A stretch of DNA of 64,000 bases from Cenococcum geophilum 1.58 (lineage: Eukaryota > Ascomycota > Dothideomycetes > Gloniales > Gloniaceae), in NCBI GenBank assembly GCA_001692895.1, contig KV748182.1, forward strand, positions 1,182,341 through 1,246,340, written 5' to 3'. The notes under the pieces are model-generated. The model worked only from the letters and a program-made list of their open reading frames with translations, was not told the DNA's origin and did not search any database. Each line of letters begins with the position of its first letter. Position 1 is the stretch's first letter. The translations under genes were made by a program, and so were the position numbers. Shown in pieces: positions 1 through 11,267 of this stretch.

Positions 1-3000
1 AAGACAAAGACGCAGTAATAGCAGTAGAGTCGGATATAGAAACGGAAAACGCTAAGTCCTAGCCCTAAGTCGTAGGTTAGGACGCCCTAATAATAAGGGG
101 ATCTATATATCGGCCTACTTAATAAATAACTTAGTAAAGATAAATAGACGGAAATAAATAGTTTTACCTATAATAGGAACTACTGCTAAAAAACAATATA
201 AAAGCCGTTCTATAATTAATTACGGAGCTACTAATAAATTTATAAATACCTAATTCGTGCGCACTTATAACCTACCTACCTTACCCCTTACCAAAGCCCG
301 CGCCCTATAACTTACTAACGGTAGTTATACCATATAGAAGATTACCTATATAGTATAACTCTACCTAAATATAAATAGGCACCAGGAAGAACTTTAGGCC
401 TATATTATACCACTTACTAACTACCCTATTATCCTTAGAATAAACTAGCTCGAATAACACAACCCCACCATTAACTAGAAAAAGAGAGAAGTAACCTTTA
501 ACTCTAAATATTATAGAGAGACCTGCCTAGGATATAGCCTAGCCGCCTCTATCTACTCCCTAGAATACTAACCCAAGGAACCCCTTATTACCCTACCTAT
601 AACTAACTGCCACTATATAAGTACCGCGGCCTTCTACCGTATAGCATATAAGAAAGGCTAGACCGTTACCGCAGCCTCCCAATTATAACTATATAAGCTT
701 AATAAAAAACAAGACTACGTCCTCTATAGTAATAGGATAGATATAGTCAACCTTCTAAAAAACGATGCCCCTATAGAACTCTACGGACTTTTACCTTTAG
801 ACTTTAAGAAGTTTATAAAGCTTAAAAAAGGACTTACTAACAAGGAACTCCGTAAGCTCCTCCCTAAGAGGTACTATAACTTTATTAACATATGCTCACA
901 AAAGAGCGTAGATATACTCCCCCCATATTAACCTAATAACTATACCATTAATATTAAATAAGGAAAAACGCTACCCTATAAGAGACCCTACCTAATATTA
1001 AAAGACAAACTTTTAGTTATTAAAAAGTATATCAACGAGCACCTTAATAAAGGGTTTATTTGCCCCAGTATATCCCTAGCAGCCACCCCTATCCTCCTTA
1101 CTAAAAAGCTAGGAGGAGGTATCCGATTCTACGTTAACTATAAAGGACTTAACGCTATTATAATTAAGAACCGATACCCCGTACCGCTTATACATAAGAC
1201 TCTTAAGCGGCTTAGTTAAGCCAAAATCTATACTAAGCTTAATATTATTACCGCCTTTAACCGCCTCTAAATATAAGAAGGTAACAAATGGAAAACCGCA
1301 TTCGCATTACGCTTTAGCCAATTTAAATATACTATTATACCCTTTGGCGTATATAACGGCCTAAGCAGCTTCTAAAGCTATATTAATAACGCCTTACGGG
1401 ACTACCTTAATAACTTCTGCTCTGCGTACCTGGATAATATACTTATTTATAGCAATAACCCTTCTAAGTATACTAAGCACGTTTAAAAGGTCCTACAGCG
1501 CCTTAGGGATATAGGACTTTATATTAATTTAAAGAAGTGCAAATTCTTAATCACAGAAGTAAAATACCTTAAACTAATCGTTACTATTAAGGGTGTCCGT
1601 ATAGACCCTAAGAAGGTACGCATAATTACTAAATAGCAAACCCCTAACTATATTAAAGATATATAAGCTTTCCTTAGTTTCGCCAACTTCTATTAAAAAT
1701 TCATATATAACTTCTTAGGTGTTATAGCACCACTTATAGCAATAATGCGAACAAAGGACCTTTCCGTAACAAAAAAAAACATATCTACGTTTTATCTAAA
1801 TACTTAAATATAAAAAGGCGTTCTAAGACCTTAAAGATGCTTTTACCAAAGTACCTATTCTAGCTCACTTTATACTAGGACAATAACTCTATCTTAAGAC
1901 TAACTTCTTAGACCACATTAACGCAGGCGTCCTCTCCTAAATAGGTAATAACGGTTTCCTCTACCTAGTTATATTCTACTCGTCTAAGCTTACACCATAA
2001 GAATGTAACTACAAGATCTATAATAAGGAACTTCTTACAATTATATAAGCGTTTAAGGAATTCTGACTAAAACTCTCCTTAGCAGAATCTAACTAGCTAA
2101 CTAAAGTCCTTACGGATTATCGCAACCTTAAGTACTTTATAACTATAAAATAGCTAAACTAACGCTAAGTACGCTGGAACGAGTTCCTCTCTAGTTTTAA
2201 TTTCAAAATCATATATAGGCTAGGAGTATAAGGTACTAAGCCTAATAGCCTAACACGCCGCTTATAAGACCTTCCTTAGTCTAAAGATAACCCCTATAAC
2301 CAGTTCTAATAATAGATAATCCTAAAAGCACGGAATTTGGCCCTAGGTATGCTACCTATAATAGAGCTAACTATACCTCAGCTCTATACCACAGAACTAG
2401 AATTACCTCCTAAAATTAATAAGCTTATTACCACAGCATATAACACCTCTGTTAACCTATTACTATATTAACTTATTACCGCAAAGACCGCTAGCGCCTA
2501 TACACTACCAACTAAACTCTAAAGCTTAGGCTAGATTAATATAACAGCCTTAAAAGTAAAAGAGAACAGGCTCTATTATAGAGGCCGTCTATTTATCCCT
2601 AATTTAGAAAATCTACAACGGCAACTAATCTAAATAGCCTATGACCTCCAATTAAGCGGCTACCTAGGCAAAGGAGGAACCTATAAGCTTCTTAGCTAAT
2701 ACTACTTCTAGCCTAAAATAATAGACTTAGTTAAACGCTTTATAGGCGCCTACTACGGTTATAAGCGCGCTAAGGCCTTTAATACAAAGTACTAAGGACT
2801 ACTACACCCTCTACTAGTACCTATATAACAATAGGCAGATATCGCTATAGATTTCGTTATTAACCTACTACCCTATAAGCGACATGGCCGTACCTATAAG
2901 AACATCCTTATAATAATATGCCGACTTATAAAAGAGCGCCACTACGTCCCAACCAAAGGTGTAGCCGTCAGCGATATTACTAACGCCTTCCTTTGCGAAA

Positions 3001-4502
3001 TCTACCGATTACATAGGTTACCTAACTTAATTACGTCCAATTAAAGCATATAGTTTAGCTCTAATATATAGAGACGAATCTACCAACGCCTTAGCATCTC
3101 CGTTAAGATATCTACATCCTTCTATTATAAAACTACTGGGCAACTAGAAAACGCTAATGCTAGCATAAAAGCGTACCTACAATAGGTAGTCGCCTATAGT
3201 TAAAATAACTAGGTAGATTACCTCTTACTAGGTAAATTCGCAGCGAATAATTACGTCTTAACTACTATAGGACTAACCCCATTCTTTGCAAACAAGGGAT
3301 ATTACCCCTAATCCGGTATAGAACCACTAGAACCTATTAATAAGAAACTGCTATATAGAAAACGCCTTAAGATACTACTTGCTAACTAGCATGCAGATTA
3401 TATAAAAAATCTACTTAACTACTGCAAGAGAGAAATGGCCTAGGCTTAAGTAAAGCAGGCCTACTTTACTAACTGTTATAGAACGCCACCACCGGAGATG
3501 CGTGTTAGCAACTAGGTATAGCTAGATATACATAATATCTCTACGCAGAGGCCTATAAAGTCACTTAATTATAAGAACCTTAGCCCCTACCTAATTAAAT
3601 AAGTTATTAATAGGGGAGCCATATATAAGCTAGAGCTCCTACCTACCCTAGCCACCCGCGGGATATAGCCTGTATTTCACCCATAGCTACTATACCTTTA
3701 CTAGCCTAACCCCTTACCGGGGCAGACATAGCCTAAACCCCTACTAGTACTAATCCGAGATAAGAACGAAGACAAGAACTATAAGGAGTAGACTATTAAA
3801 CGAATTATTAACTCTAAATACTTTGGCAAAGGTAGAGGACGACGGCTCTACTACAGAGCTATATACACAGGATTCGATATAAATTAGCCAGAATGGCAAC
3901 TATAGGAAGACTTTAAAAATACAAAGGATCTAATTAGCGACTTTTATTACGCGAACCCACAGAAACTAGGCCTAAGCAGAGATTTTATACCTAATCCTCT
4001 ATAGGAGCCCTTATAAAGTTAAACCGTTATATATTACCACGTAGGGGTAAATTGCCATTAGATTGCCGTTAGATTGCGGTAAAGTGCAATTACGTGACCG
4101 GAATATCGTTAAGATATCCAGGAACTTTAACCGGTAGTTAAAGTTGTCTAATTAGTTAGATTCTTAGATGCCAAGCCTTATTATATAACGTTGTTTTAAG
4201 CCTTTAGTGATACCCCTCTTTCTTCTTTTCTATACCCTAAGTGTCCCTTTTATATATATATAGTAACTACAGCGTCGCCGGAGCTCCGCCTCTATAGGAG
4301 GGGGGGTAGTATTACGGAACCCCACCGCAGGGGCCTCTATAGGAGAGCCCCGTGCTCTTACGTACACCTCGCGTACAGCTTATGTCAGCTACGCGTAGGT
4401 ATATCACCTCCTTACGCCCTCGACCCTTACGATCGATCGCGCAACGTCTTGTAGACTCCTTAAATACATACGTCTTGTAGCCACTGCCCCCGTCCCGTAA
4501 CA
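1..4502 (+). mobile_element. Ty3/gypsy chromovirus-like retrotransposon, copy A (5' part outside window, RIP-degraded)
   Basis: Read through its many TAA/TAG stops, the plus strand gives the gypsy pol order. RT lies at about 1100-1480, with the block FYVNYKGLNAIIIKNRYP near 1130 and the catalytic-type box YLDNILIY near 1427. RNase H follows at about 1880-2170, then the integrase zinc region and core (about 2640-3350), and a chromodomain-like segment with KYFGKGRGRRL near 3820. A purine tract (4296-4306) sits just before the 3' LTR. The sequence is colinear with about 44944-49451 of the complete copy C. The 5' LTR and gag lie left of the window. No reading frame is intact, so this copy cannot encode its own proteins. 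Chromodomains in this clade are known to steer integration to heterochromatin; that role is inferred here. Confidence 0.9.
4310..4502 (+). repeat. 3' LTR of copy A (193-bp LTR family)
   Basis: This 193-bp terminal repeat begins TATTACGGAACC, a mutated form of TGTTACGG, and ends CCGTAACA. It has the same length as the copies at 7928-8120, 43089-43281 and 49259-49451 and is clearly alignable to them. It follows directly on a purine-rich tract. The open reading frame on its minus strand recurs in the other LTR copies because the repeat is conserved, not because it is a gene. Confidence 0.88.
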
Positions 4503-5486
4503 AGAAGAGTATAATATAGATTTCTTAGTCAAATATAAGGATATCTGGCATAATTGCTTTACCTTTTAAAGAGAACAAAAACTAGAACTATAGGTTCAAA
4601 TTATAGCCTATAGGGTCCCTACTATACCGTTCCTAGGAGAAGGAGGCTCTAAGCTTCTAAAGGAAGAAATTAAGACTTTAAATCCTATAAGGATACAGGG
4701 ACTACCTAGATGGATCTTATCTAGTGTAAAAAGACACAACCCATAAACTAGATTTGGCTCTATAGTTTTTACTATAGAGAACGAGGAAAAAAGACAAGAA
4801 ATCCTTAAGCAAAAAGAGATATCAATTGTAGGTACAGCTACTAAGGTAGTAAAATACCTCGAAGTCTCTCCTACTACGCAGTGTACGAGCTGCTAAAAAT
4901 TTGGCCATATAGGAGACAGGTGCTCTACTAGGGCCTGCAGATACTGTGCAGCTGNATATTTATCTAAAGACTATTCCTGTTCTACCTGTATAATAATAGG
5001 CAAGCCTTACCAGCATACCACCCCTCTTTGCATTAATTGTAAAGAAAAACACTTTACTAATAGTAAAGATTGTAAGACTTTTAAAGCTGCTAAACTAGTA
5101 CGTAAAGAAGATTCTATAGAAGAATAAAACAGATAGGATTCTAGAAGGAGGCAACTCCTACTAGGCTCTTAAAAAGATATTAGAGAGCAAAAGGACAGAA
5201 ATAAATTACAAATGGACAGGGACAGGGGTTAGGATTTCTTATAGTTTTTCTTACCATTTTCTTATTCCCTAGTAGTTGTAGTATCTTAGTATTTTACTAG
5301 GAAACTATAAACTCCTAATTTAGGGGTTTATAAACTACTAGGATATAGCTACTAGTACATATTAAGCTGCCTAGAAAGGATTTATGTATATAGAACTATA
5401 GCGCCATAGCCCAAGGCTGCATGCGCAGTATTGTACGTAGTATAATATAATAGATATAAAAAAATAAAAATAAATAAAAATAAAAG
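4503..5486 (+). mobile_element. LINE-like (Tad-type) ORF1 fragment with A-rich tail
   Basis: Around 4880-5100 the plus strand reads through stops as a cysteine/histidine cluster: CTSC..KFGHIGDRC, then CRYC, then CINCKEKHF..SKDC. Spaced CCHC knuckles of this kind are typical of ORF1 proteins of fungal Tad-clade LINEs. The fragment ends in an A-rich stretch of short (A)n-T repeats at about 5455-5490, as LINE 3' ends do. No reverse transcriptase is visible between the knuckles and the tail, so the copy looks internally deleted. One N lies near 4955. CpA/TpG loss is milder here than in the neighbouring gypsy copies, so it may be younger. The family name is an inference. Confidence 0.6.
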
Positions 5487-6365
5487 AGTATAACTATAAA
5501 ATCTATAATAAAAAACTCCTTATAATTATATAAGCGTTTAAAGAATTTTAACTAAAACTCTCCTTAATAGAGCCTAACTAGCTAACTAAAGTTCTTACAG
5601 ACTATTGTAACCTTAAGTACTTTATAACTATAAAGTAGCTAAACTAACGCTAAGCACATTAGAATAAGTTCTTTTTTAGTTTTAACTTTAAAATTATATA
5701 TAAACTAGAAGTATAAGGTACTAAACCTAATAGCCTAACACGCCGCTTGTAAGACCTTCTTTAATCTAAAAATAACCCCTATAATTAGTTCTAATAATAG
5801 ACAATCCTAAAAGTATAAAATTTAGCTCTAGGTATACTACCTATAATAGAGCTAACTATACCCTAGCTTTATACTATAGAACTAGAGTTACCTCCTAAAA
5901 TTAATAAGCTTATTACTATGGCATATAACGTCTCTGTTAACCTATTACTATATTAACTTATTACCGTAAAGACCGCTAGCGCCTATACGCTACCTACTAA
6001 CCTTTAAAGCTTAGGCTAGATTAATATAGTAGCTTTAAAAGTAAAAGAGAACAGGCTCTATTATAAAGGCCGCCTATTTATCCCTAACTTAGAAAATCTA
6101 AATAGCCTACAACCTCTAATTAAGCGGCCATTTAGGTAGAGAAGGAACCTACAAGTTTCTTAGCCAATACTACTTCTAGCTAAAAATAATAGACTTAGTT
6201 AAACGCTTTATAGGCGCCTGCTATAGTTATAAGCGCGCTAAAGCCTTTAATATAAAGTACTAAAGACTACTATACCCTCTACTAGTACCTATATAACGAT
6301 AGGTAGATATTACTATAGATTTTGTTATTAACCTACCACCCTATAAATAATACGGCTGTACCTAT

Positions 6366-6513
6366 CCCTTAACCCGCCGAGTTACGTCCATCTATTATCG
6401 ATAAGATTTAGCCAATCAGATTAATAGGATCAAGGCTCCGTGACTACACGCGTACTTTTAATTCTGGTGTTCCGCACGGACCAGCTACTAGATAGACGCC
6501 GGCGGGTTAAGGG
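6366..6513. mobile_element. 148-bp MITE inserted in copy B
   Basis: The ends are a perfect 14-bp inverted repeat (CCCTTAACCCGCCG and its complement). Copies A and C read straight through this site, so the insertion is defined by comparison. Alignment to them leaves a 2-bp direct duplication (AT, or TA depending on where the ends are drawn), as Tc1/mariner-type transposition would give. The interior retains TpG, CpA and CpG dinucleotides and looks unmutated beside its host. It has no coding capacity, so a transposase would have to come from elsewhere. Confidence 0.82.
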
Positions 6514-7927
6514 ATAAGAACGTCCTTATAATAATATACTAACTTATAAAAGAGCGCCACTACGTCCTAACTAAAGGCGTAGCCGTTAGTAATTTTACTA
6601 ACGCCTTTCTTTATAAAGTCTACTGACTACATAGGTTACCTAACTTAATTACGTCCAACTAAGGCATATAATTTAACTCTAATATATAGAGACAAATCTG
6701 CTAACGCCTTAGCATCTCTATTAAGATATCTATATCCTTTTACTATAAAACTACTAGGTAACTAGAAAACGCTAATACTAGTATAAAAGCATATCTATAA
6801 TAGGTAGTCGCTTATAGTTAAAATAAATAGGTAGATTACCTTCTACTAGGTAAATTTGCAGCGAATAACTATATCTTAACTACTATAGGACTTACCCCGT
6901 TCTTTACGAATAAGGGTTATTACCCCTAATCTAGTATAGAGCTACTAGAACCTATTAATAAGAAACTACTATATAGAAAACGCCTTAAGATATTACTTAC
7001 TAACTAGTATATAAACTATATAAAAAATCTACTTAACTACTACAAGGAAGAAATGGCCTAGGCTTAAGTAAAGTAGGCCTACTTCGCTAACTATTATAAA
7101 ACGCCACTACCAGAGATATGTGTTAGCGACTAGGTATAGCTAAATATACGCAATATCTCTATATAGAGGCCTATAAAGTTACTTAATTATAAGAACCTTA
7201 GCCCCTATTTAATTAAATAAGTTATTAATAGGGGAGCCGTATATAAGCTAGAACTCTTACCTACCCTAGCCACCTATGGAATATAACCTATATTTTACCT
7301 ATAGCTACTATAGCTCTATTAGCCTAACCCCTTACTAAGGTAGATATAGCCTAAACCCCTACTAGTATTAATCTAAGATAAAAACGAAGATAAAAACTAT
7401 AAGGAGTAGACCGTTAAATAAATTATTAACTCTAAATACTTTAGTAAAGGCAAAGGACGATAGCTCTACTGTAGAGCTATATACACAGGATTTAATATAA
7501 ATTAGCCAGAATAGCAACTATAGGAAGACTTTAAAAATGCAAAGGATTTAATTAGCAACTTTTATTACGCGAACCTATAAAAACTAGGCCTAAGTAGAGA
7601 CTTTATACCTAATCCTCTATAGGAGCCCTTATAGAGTTAAACTATTATACATTACTACGTAAGGGCAAATTACCGTTAAATTGCTATTAGATTACGGCAA
7701 AGTGCGATTACGTAACTAGAATATTATTAAGATGTCTAGGAACTTTAACCGGCGGTTAAAGTTATCTAATTAGTCGGATTCTTAAATGCTAAGCCCTATT
7801 ATATAATATTATTTTAAGCCTTTAGTAAACCCCCCTTTTCTTTTTTTCTATACCTTAAGTGTCCCCTTTATATATATATAGTAACCACAGCGTCGCCAGA
7901 GCTCCGCCTCTATAAGAGGGGGGGTAG

Positions 7928-8120
7928 TGTTACGGAACCCCACCGCAGGGGCCTCTATAGGAGAGCCCCGTGCTCTCGCGTACACCTCGCGTATAGCTTA
8001 TGTCAGCTACGCGTAGGTATATCACCTCCTTACGCCCTCGACCCTTACGATCGATCGCGCAACGTCTTGTAGACTCCTCGAATACATACGCTTTGTAGCC
8101 ACTGCCCCCGTCCCGTGACA
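7928..8120 (+). repeat. 3' LTR of copy B (193-bp family)
   Basis: The sequence begins TGTTACGG and ends CCGTGACA, 193 bp long, and is preceded by a run of G residues (polypurine tract). It keeps the canonical TG...CA ends that copy A has lost. Confidence 0.88.
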
Positions 8121-8236
8121 TTCCTATAGATTTCTATAATATACTTTTAAATATATTTATATTATAACTATATAAAATGTAGAGCTATCTACTTTAGGCG
8201 TTAAGGGGGAAGCCTCTCGCGGAGGCTCTAAATTAT
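8121..8236. other. AT-rich spacer
   Basis: This short AT-rich stretch lies between the copy B LTR and the satellite cluster. It contains a small GC-rich hairpin (GCCTCTCGCGGAGGC near 8211-8225). No gene was recognised. Confidence 0.4.
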
Positions 8237-8470
8237 CTGCCTACCTACCTGCCTGCCTGCCTGCCTGCATGCCTGCCTACCTGCCTGCCTACTTGCCTGC
8301 CTGCCTGCCTGCCTGCCTACCTGCCTACCTGCCTGCCTACCTGCCTGCCTGCTTGCCTACCTACCTACCTGTCTGTCTGTCTGTCTCTGTCTGTCTGTCT
8401 GGTCTGTCTATACCTACCCGTCTATGCCTACCTATCTGTGCCTACCTGTCTGTGGCCTACCTGTCTGTCA
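8237..8470. repeat. Degenerate tetranucleotide microsatellite (CTGC/CTAC/CTGT)
   Basis: About 230 bp of CCTG, CCTA and TCTG four-base steps, changing from CTGC/CTAC types on the left to CTGT types on the right. Its plus-strand open frame (repeating LPAY) is a by-product of the repeat. It is followed by a perfect palindrome built on GATCGATC at about 8475-8496. Confidence 0.9.
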
Positions 8471-8529
8471 CCCTTGATTCGATCGATCGATCGAATCGTT
8501 TATCGTGTTCGCTGGCTGGTCGTTCGAAC

Positions 8530-8705
8530 GGTTGTCGTGTGGCTCTGGCGACGGTCGTGTGGCGATGACGACGGTCGTCTGGCTCTGACGGTCGTCTAGC
8601 TCTGGCGACGGTCATCTGGCTCCGGCGACGGTCGTCTAGCTCTGACGACGGTCGTCTAGCTCCGGCGATGGTCCGTCTGGCTCCGGCGACGGTCATCTGC
8701 TGGCT
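8530..8705. repeat. Minisatellite with roughly 18-21-bp units
   Basis: Eight to nine imperfect units share a GGCGACGGTCGTCTGGCTC-like core, with variation at GG/AG and TCTG/TCCG positions. CpG is abundant and the block is GC-rich compared with the surrounding sequence. The open frame on the minus strand follows from the repeat and is not taken as a gene. Confidence 0.85.
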
Positions 8706-8864
8706 GTCGTTCTGGTGTCTTCCTAGGTAGGGAGGATGTAAGGAAGGTAAAAAATGAGGTGGCTACCTAGGTGTATATAGGGGGTATACTTGGCAGAGGC
8801 ACGTGTAGAAGGCTATCGGGAATATAGCGGGGACCCGATAGTAGTGTGTCCGCGCGCACACACA

Positions 8865-9630
8865 AAGGCTTTGTGTAGAGCTTCGTGTAGAGCCTCCGTA
8901 ACGCAGAGCTTCGCGCAGAGCCTCGTGCAGAGCCTCTATATGTAGAGCTTCGTGTAGAGCTTCGTAGAGCTTTGTGCAGAGCTTCGTGTAGAGCTTCATA
9001 TAGAGCTTTGTGCAGAGCTTCGTGTAGAGCTTCGTGCAGAGCTTCTGTACGTAGAGCTTCGTGTAGAGCCTCGTGCAGAGCCTCGTGCAGAGCCTCTATA
9101 TGCAGAGCTTTATGTAGAGCCTCGTGTAGAGCCTCGTGCAAAGCTTCGTGTAAAGCTTCGTGCAGAGCTTCGTGTAGAGCTTCGTGTAGAGTCTCTGTAC
9201 GCAGAGCTTCGTGTAGAGCATCGTGCAAAGCTTCGTGTAGAGCTTCGTGTAGAGCTTCGTGTAGAGCTTCGTGTAGAGCTTCGTGTAGAGCTTCGTGTAG
9301 AGCTTCGTGTAGAGCTTCGTGTAGAGCTTCGTGTAGAGCTTCGTGTAGAGCTTCGTGTAGAGCTTCGTGTAGAGCTTCGTGTAGAGCTTCGTGTAGAGCT
9401 TCGTGTAGAGCTTCGTGTAGAGCTTCGTGTAGAGCTTCGTGTAGAGCTTCGTGTAGAGCTTCGTGCAGAGCTTTGTGTAGAGCTTCGTGCAGAGCTTCGT
9501 GTAGAGCTTCGTGTAGAGCTTCGTGCAGAGCTTTGTGTAGAGCTTCGTGCAGAGCTTCGTGCAGAGCTTTATGTAAAGCCTCGTGCGGAGCTTTGTATGG
9601 AGCCTCGTGCAGAGCCTCGTGCAGAGCCTC
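8865..9630. repeat. 12-bp minisatellite array (about 64 units)
   Basis: The unit is AGCTTCGTGTAG. The first third is degenerate, with longer variant units that contain CTCTATATG or CTCTGTACG. About 19 consecutive identical units fill 9230-9465, and degenerate units follow. As the unit is a multiple of three it yields long frames in both directions (CRAS on plus, ALHE on minus). These have no start context or domain and are not annotated as genes. Confidence 0.93.
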
Positions 9631-9633
9631 TAG

Positions 9634-9843
9634 CCATCAGGAAAAAAAATTTGGGCACGTTGTTGCAAGCGAAAATCGGGGTCTGCGTAAGTCGCAATTT
9701 TGGCAATTTGCTATAAACACATAGATAGGGCAGGCGCGTGCATAGGTAGCCTATGTGTTTGTAGCAAATTGCTGCAAATCGCCGCAAATTGCCAAAATTG
9801 GATTTTCGCTTGCAACAACGTGGCCAAAAAAAATTCCTGATGG
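9634..9843. mobile_element. 210-bp foldback element / MITE
   Basis: Two arms of about 90 bp are inverted copies of each other. The left arm starts CCATCAGGAAAA and passes through CACGTTGTTGCAAGCGAAAA and AATTTTGGCAATTTGC to AAACACATAG; the right arm is its complement. They are separated by about 27 bp. A few indels and substitutions distinguish the arms. No convincing target duplication is visible. It abuts the minisatellite on its left. Confidence 0.75.
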
Positions 9844-11032
9844 CCTTTATTTATTATCCTAGTAGGTAAAACTATATATAAGCTGCTAGGCAATTACTTA
9901 CTAGCATTAAGTAATACTGCATATATTAACGATTGGCTACTATTAAAGTGGTCTAAGAAGTGCTAAATTAGTAAAAATTAGCTCCTTATCCTAGGTGGCT
10001 ATACTAGCTATTTTACTAGGCAATTTATATAGTTTTACAATAATTACCTAATTATCTTATTTGCTATAATATTGTATATAACGCATATCTATTAGCCTCT
10101 TAATATTGTAGTGTTTTTATAGCTATATAAGTACTAGTACAGGCAAGCTACAACTAGGGCCTTTTAAAATAGCTATATAAATTTTAATAAGATAGAGTTT
10201 CTATAAGCTCTATACAAAGTTCGCCTTAATATATTTAAGAGAAGTATAGTTTTAAGCGCTTAGGCGAAATCAGTGCTAATTCCTTTTAATTCTACCACTA
10301 TGCTTAGCCAAATTTAAATGCTATTACTATAAGCAACAATGTCTATAGATACGGGTTTTATAGATAATTACTCTCTAGAGATACTAGTTTATATATATAC
10401 GCTTATAGTACTAGCTAATCTGCTAGATTAGGAGGAGGATAAGGATACGTAGTATATTCTGTATAAAAAGTTTATATATAGTAGCCTAGTAATTGCGGTT
10501 GCAGCTAAGGCTATATATAGAGACTTATTACGTACTATTGTAATAGTATAGAAGCATAAGGATATACAGAAGGACGCTTAGCAGTCGCTTTAAACGGAAG
10601 ATATACTTTATATACAAGATAGACGCAATACTATAGAGAATTCTAAACTCTTAGTGTTGTAAGATGCATAAGAGAAGCTAAAGAAGCTTAAGAAAAAGGC
10701 TGCTAATAAGGTAATTAAGGCTTAGAAGCGCAAGAGATAGATACGCGTAAAGTTATCCCTTGCACCGTCAGTGTGTTTAAGATGGTGGCCCGTGCGAACA
10801 ATACCTAAAATCGATAAGTTTAGGTCAGGAGGTCTTAATTTCTTCTTCCCTTTGGTAATTTGGGATATTGAGTCGGTAGAACAAAGTCCTCATCGTTTAA
10901 CGACCTGTTTCGTACCATAAGTGTTAGTATTTAAAGTATAAAGTTTTATCTATTTACAAAGGTCGCACGCTAACGAAGTTGGTGTTCCTGGCAGAATGCT
11001 AACCGCCCGCGAGTCCAGCAATCAGTGTGGCC
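9844..11032 (+). mobile_element. Degraded DNA-transposon remnant (pogo/Fot1-like tail?)
   Basis: The stretch is AT-rich and stop-ridden. At about 10330-10750 the plus strand reads through stops as a charged, lysine/arginine-rich tail (EKLKKLKKKAANKVIKA). This resembles the C-terminal ends of Fot1/pogo-type fungal transposases. The final part (10760-11032) keeps more TpG/CpA and looks unique. No catalytic domain is left, so the assignment is tentative. Confidence 0.35.
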
Positions 11033-11108
11033 AAAAATTATACGTTTTAAAACGATTACGATATCGTAAAATCCGATAAAATATCCGAATAAAATCCGAT
11101 ATCGAATT
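11033..11108. mobile_element. End of a small TIR element (CAGTGTGGCC family)
   Basis: It begins with CAGTGTGGCCAAAAATTA and continues into ATCG/CGATAT-rich sequence. The same terminal sequence, inverted, ends the foldback element at 28322-28437. Only the left end is recognisable here; the right end is lost in the adjoining AT-rich sequence. Confidence 0.55.
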
Positions 11109-11125
11109 TTTTTTGTATATAGGTA

Positions 11126-11183
11126 TTTAATATAAGTAGGCAGGCTAGCTGCTAAGTAGTATATCTAGGTATAACCCATTACA
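11126..11183. repeat. Short repeated segment, also at 17947-17996
   Basis: The motif GGCTAGCTGCTAAGTAGTAT and the sequence to CCCATTACA recur near 17953. The shared block is too short to classify and ends in TTACA. It could be the surviving end of an LTR whose other parts are gone. Confidence 0.4.
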
Positions 11184-11267
11184 TGTCACAGTACGTGCGG
11201 ACTGTCAAGGTACGATGTACGAGGTGACTGTATATAATTGACAAACGATGTCGTGTGAGGATCTATA

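Larger units (their letters stand above)
5487..8120 (+). mobile_element. Ty3/gypsy copy B, 5'-truncated, same family as copies A and C
   Basis: Homology to copy A starts abruptly in the RNase H region (equivalent to about position 2013 of copy A), immediately after the A-rich tail of the preceding LINE fragment. It runs through integrase and chromodomain-like sequence to a 193-bp 3' LTR. The copy is more heavily mutated than A: many positions that are C or G in A are T or A here. It is interrupted at 6366-6513 by a small inverted-repeat element. No 5' LTR is present. Confidence 0.88.

Noticed and set aside
8269-8568. 99-residue plus-strand frame rich in LPAY/LPAC
   Set aside because: Translation of the tetranucleotide microsatellite.
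8972-9724. 250-residue plus-strand frame (repeating CRAS) and its minus-strand counterpart (ALHE)
   Set aside because: Both derive entirely from the 12-bp minisatellite; a unit divisible by three stays open in several frames. No domain, splice or start support.
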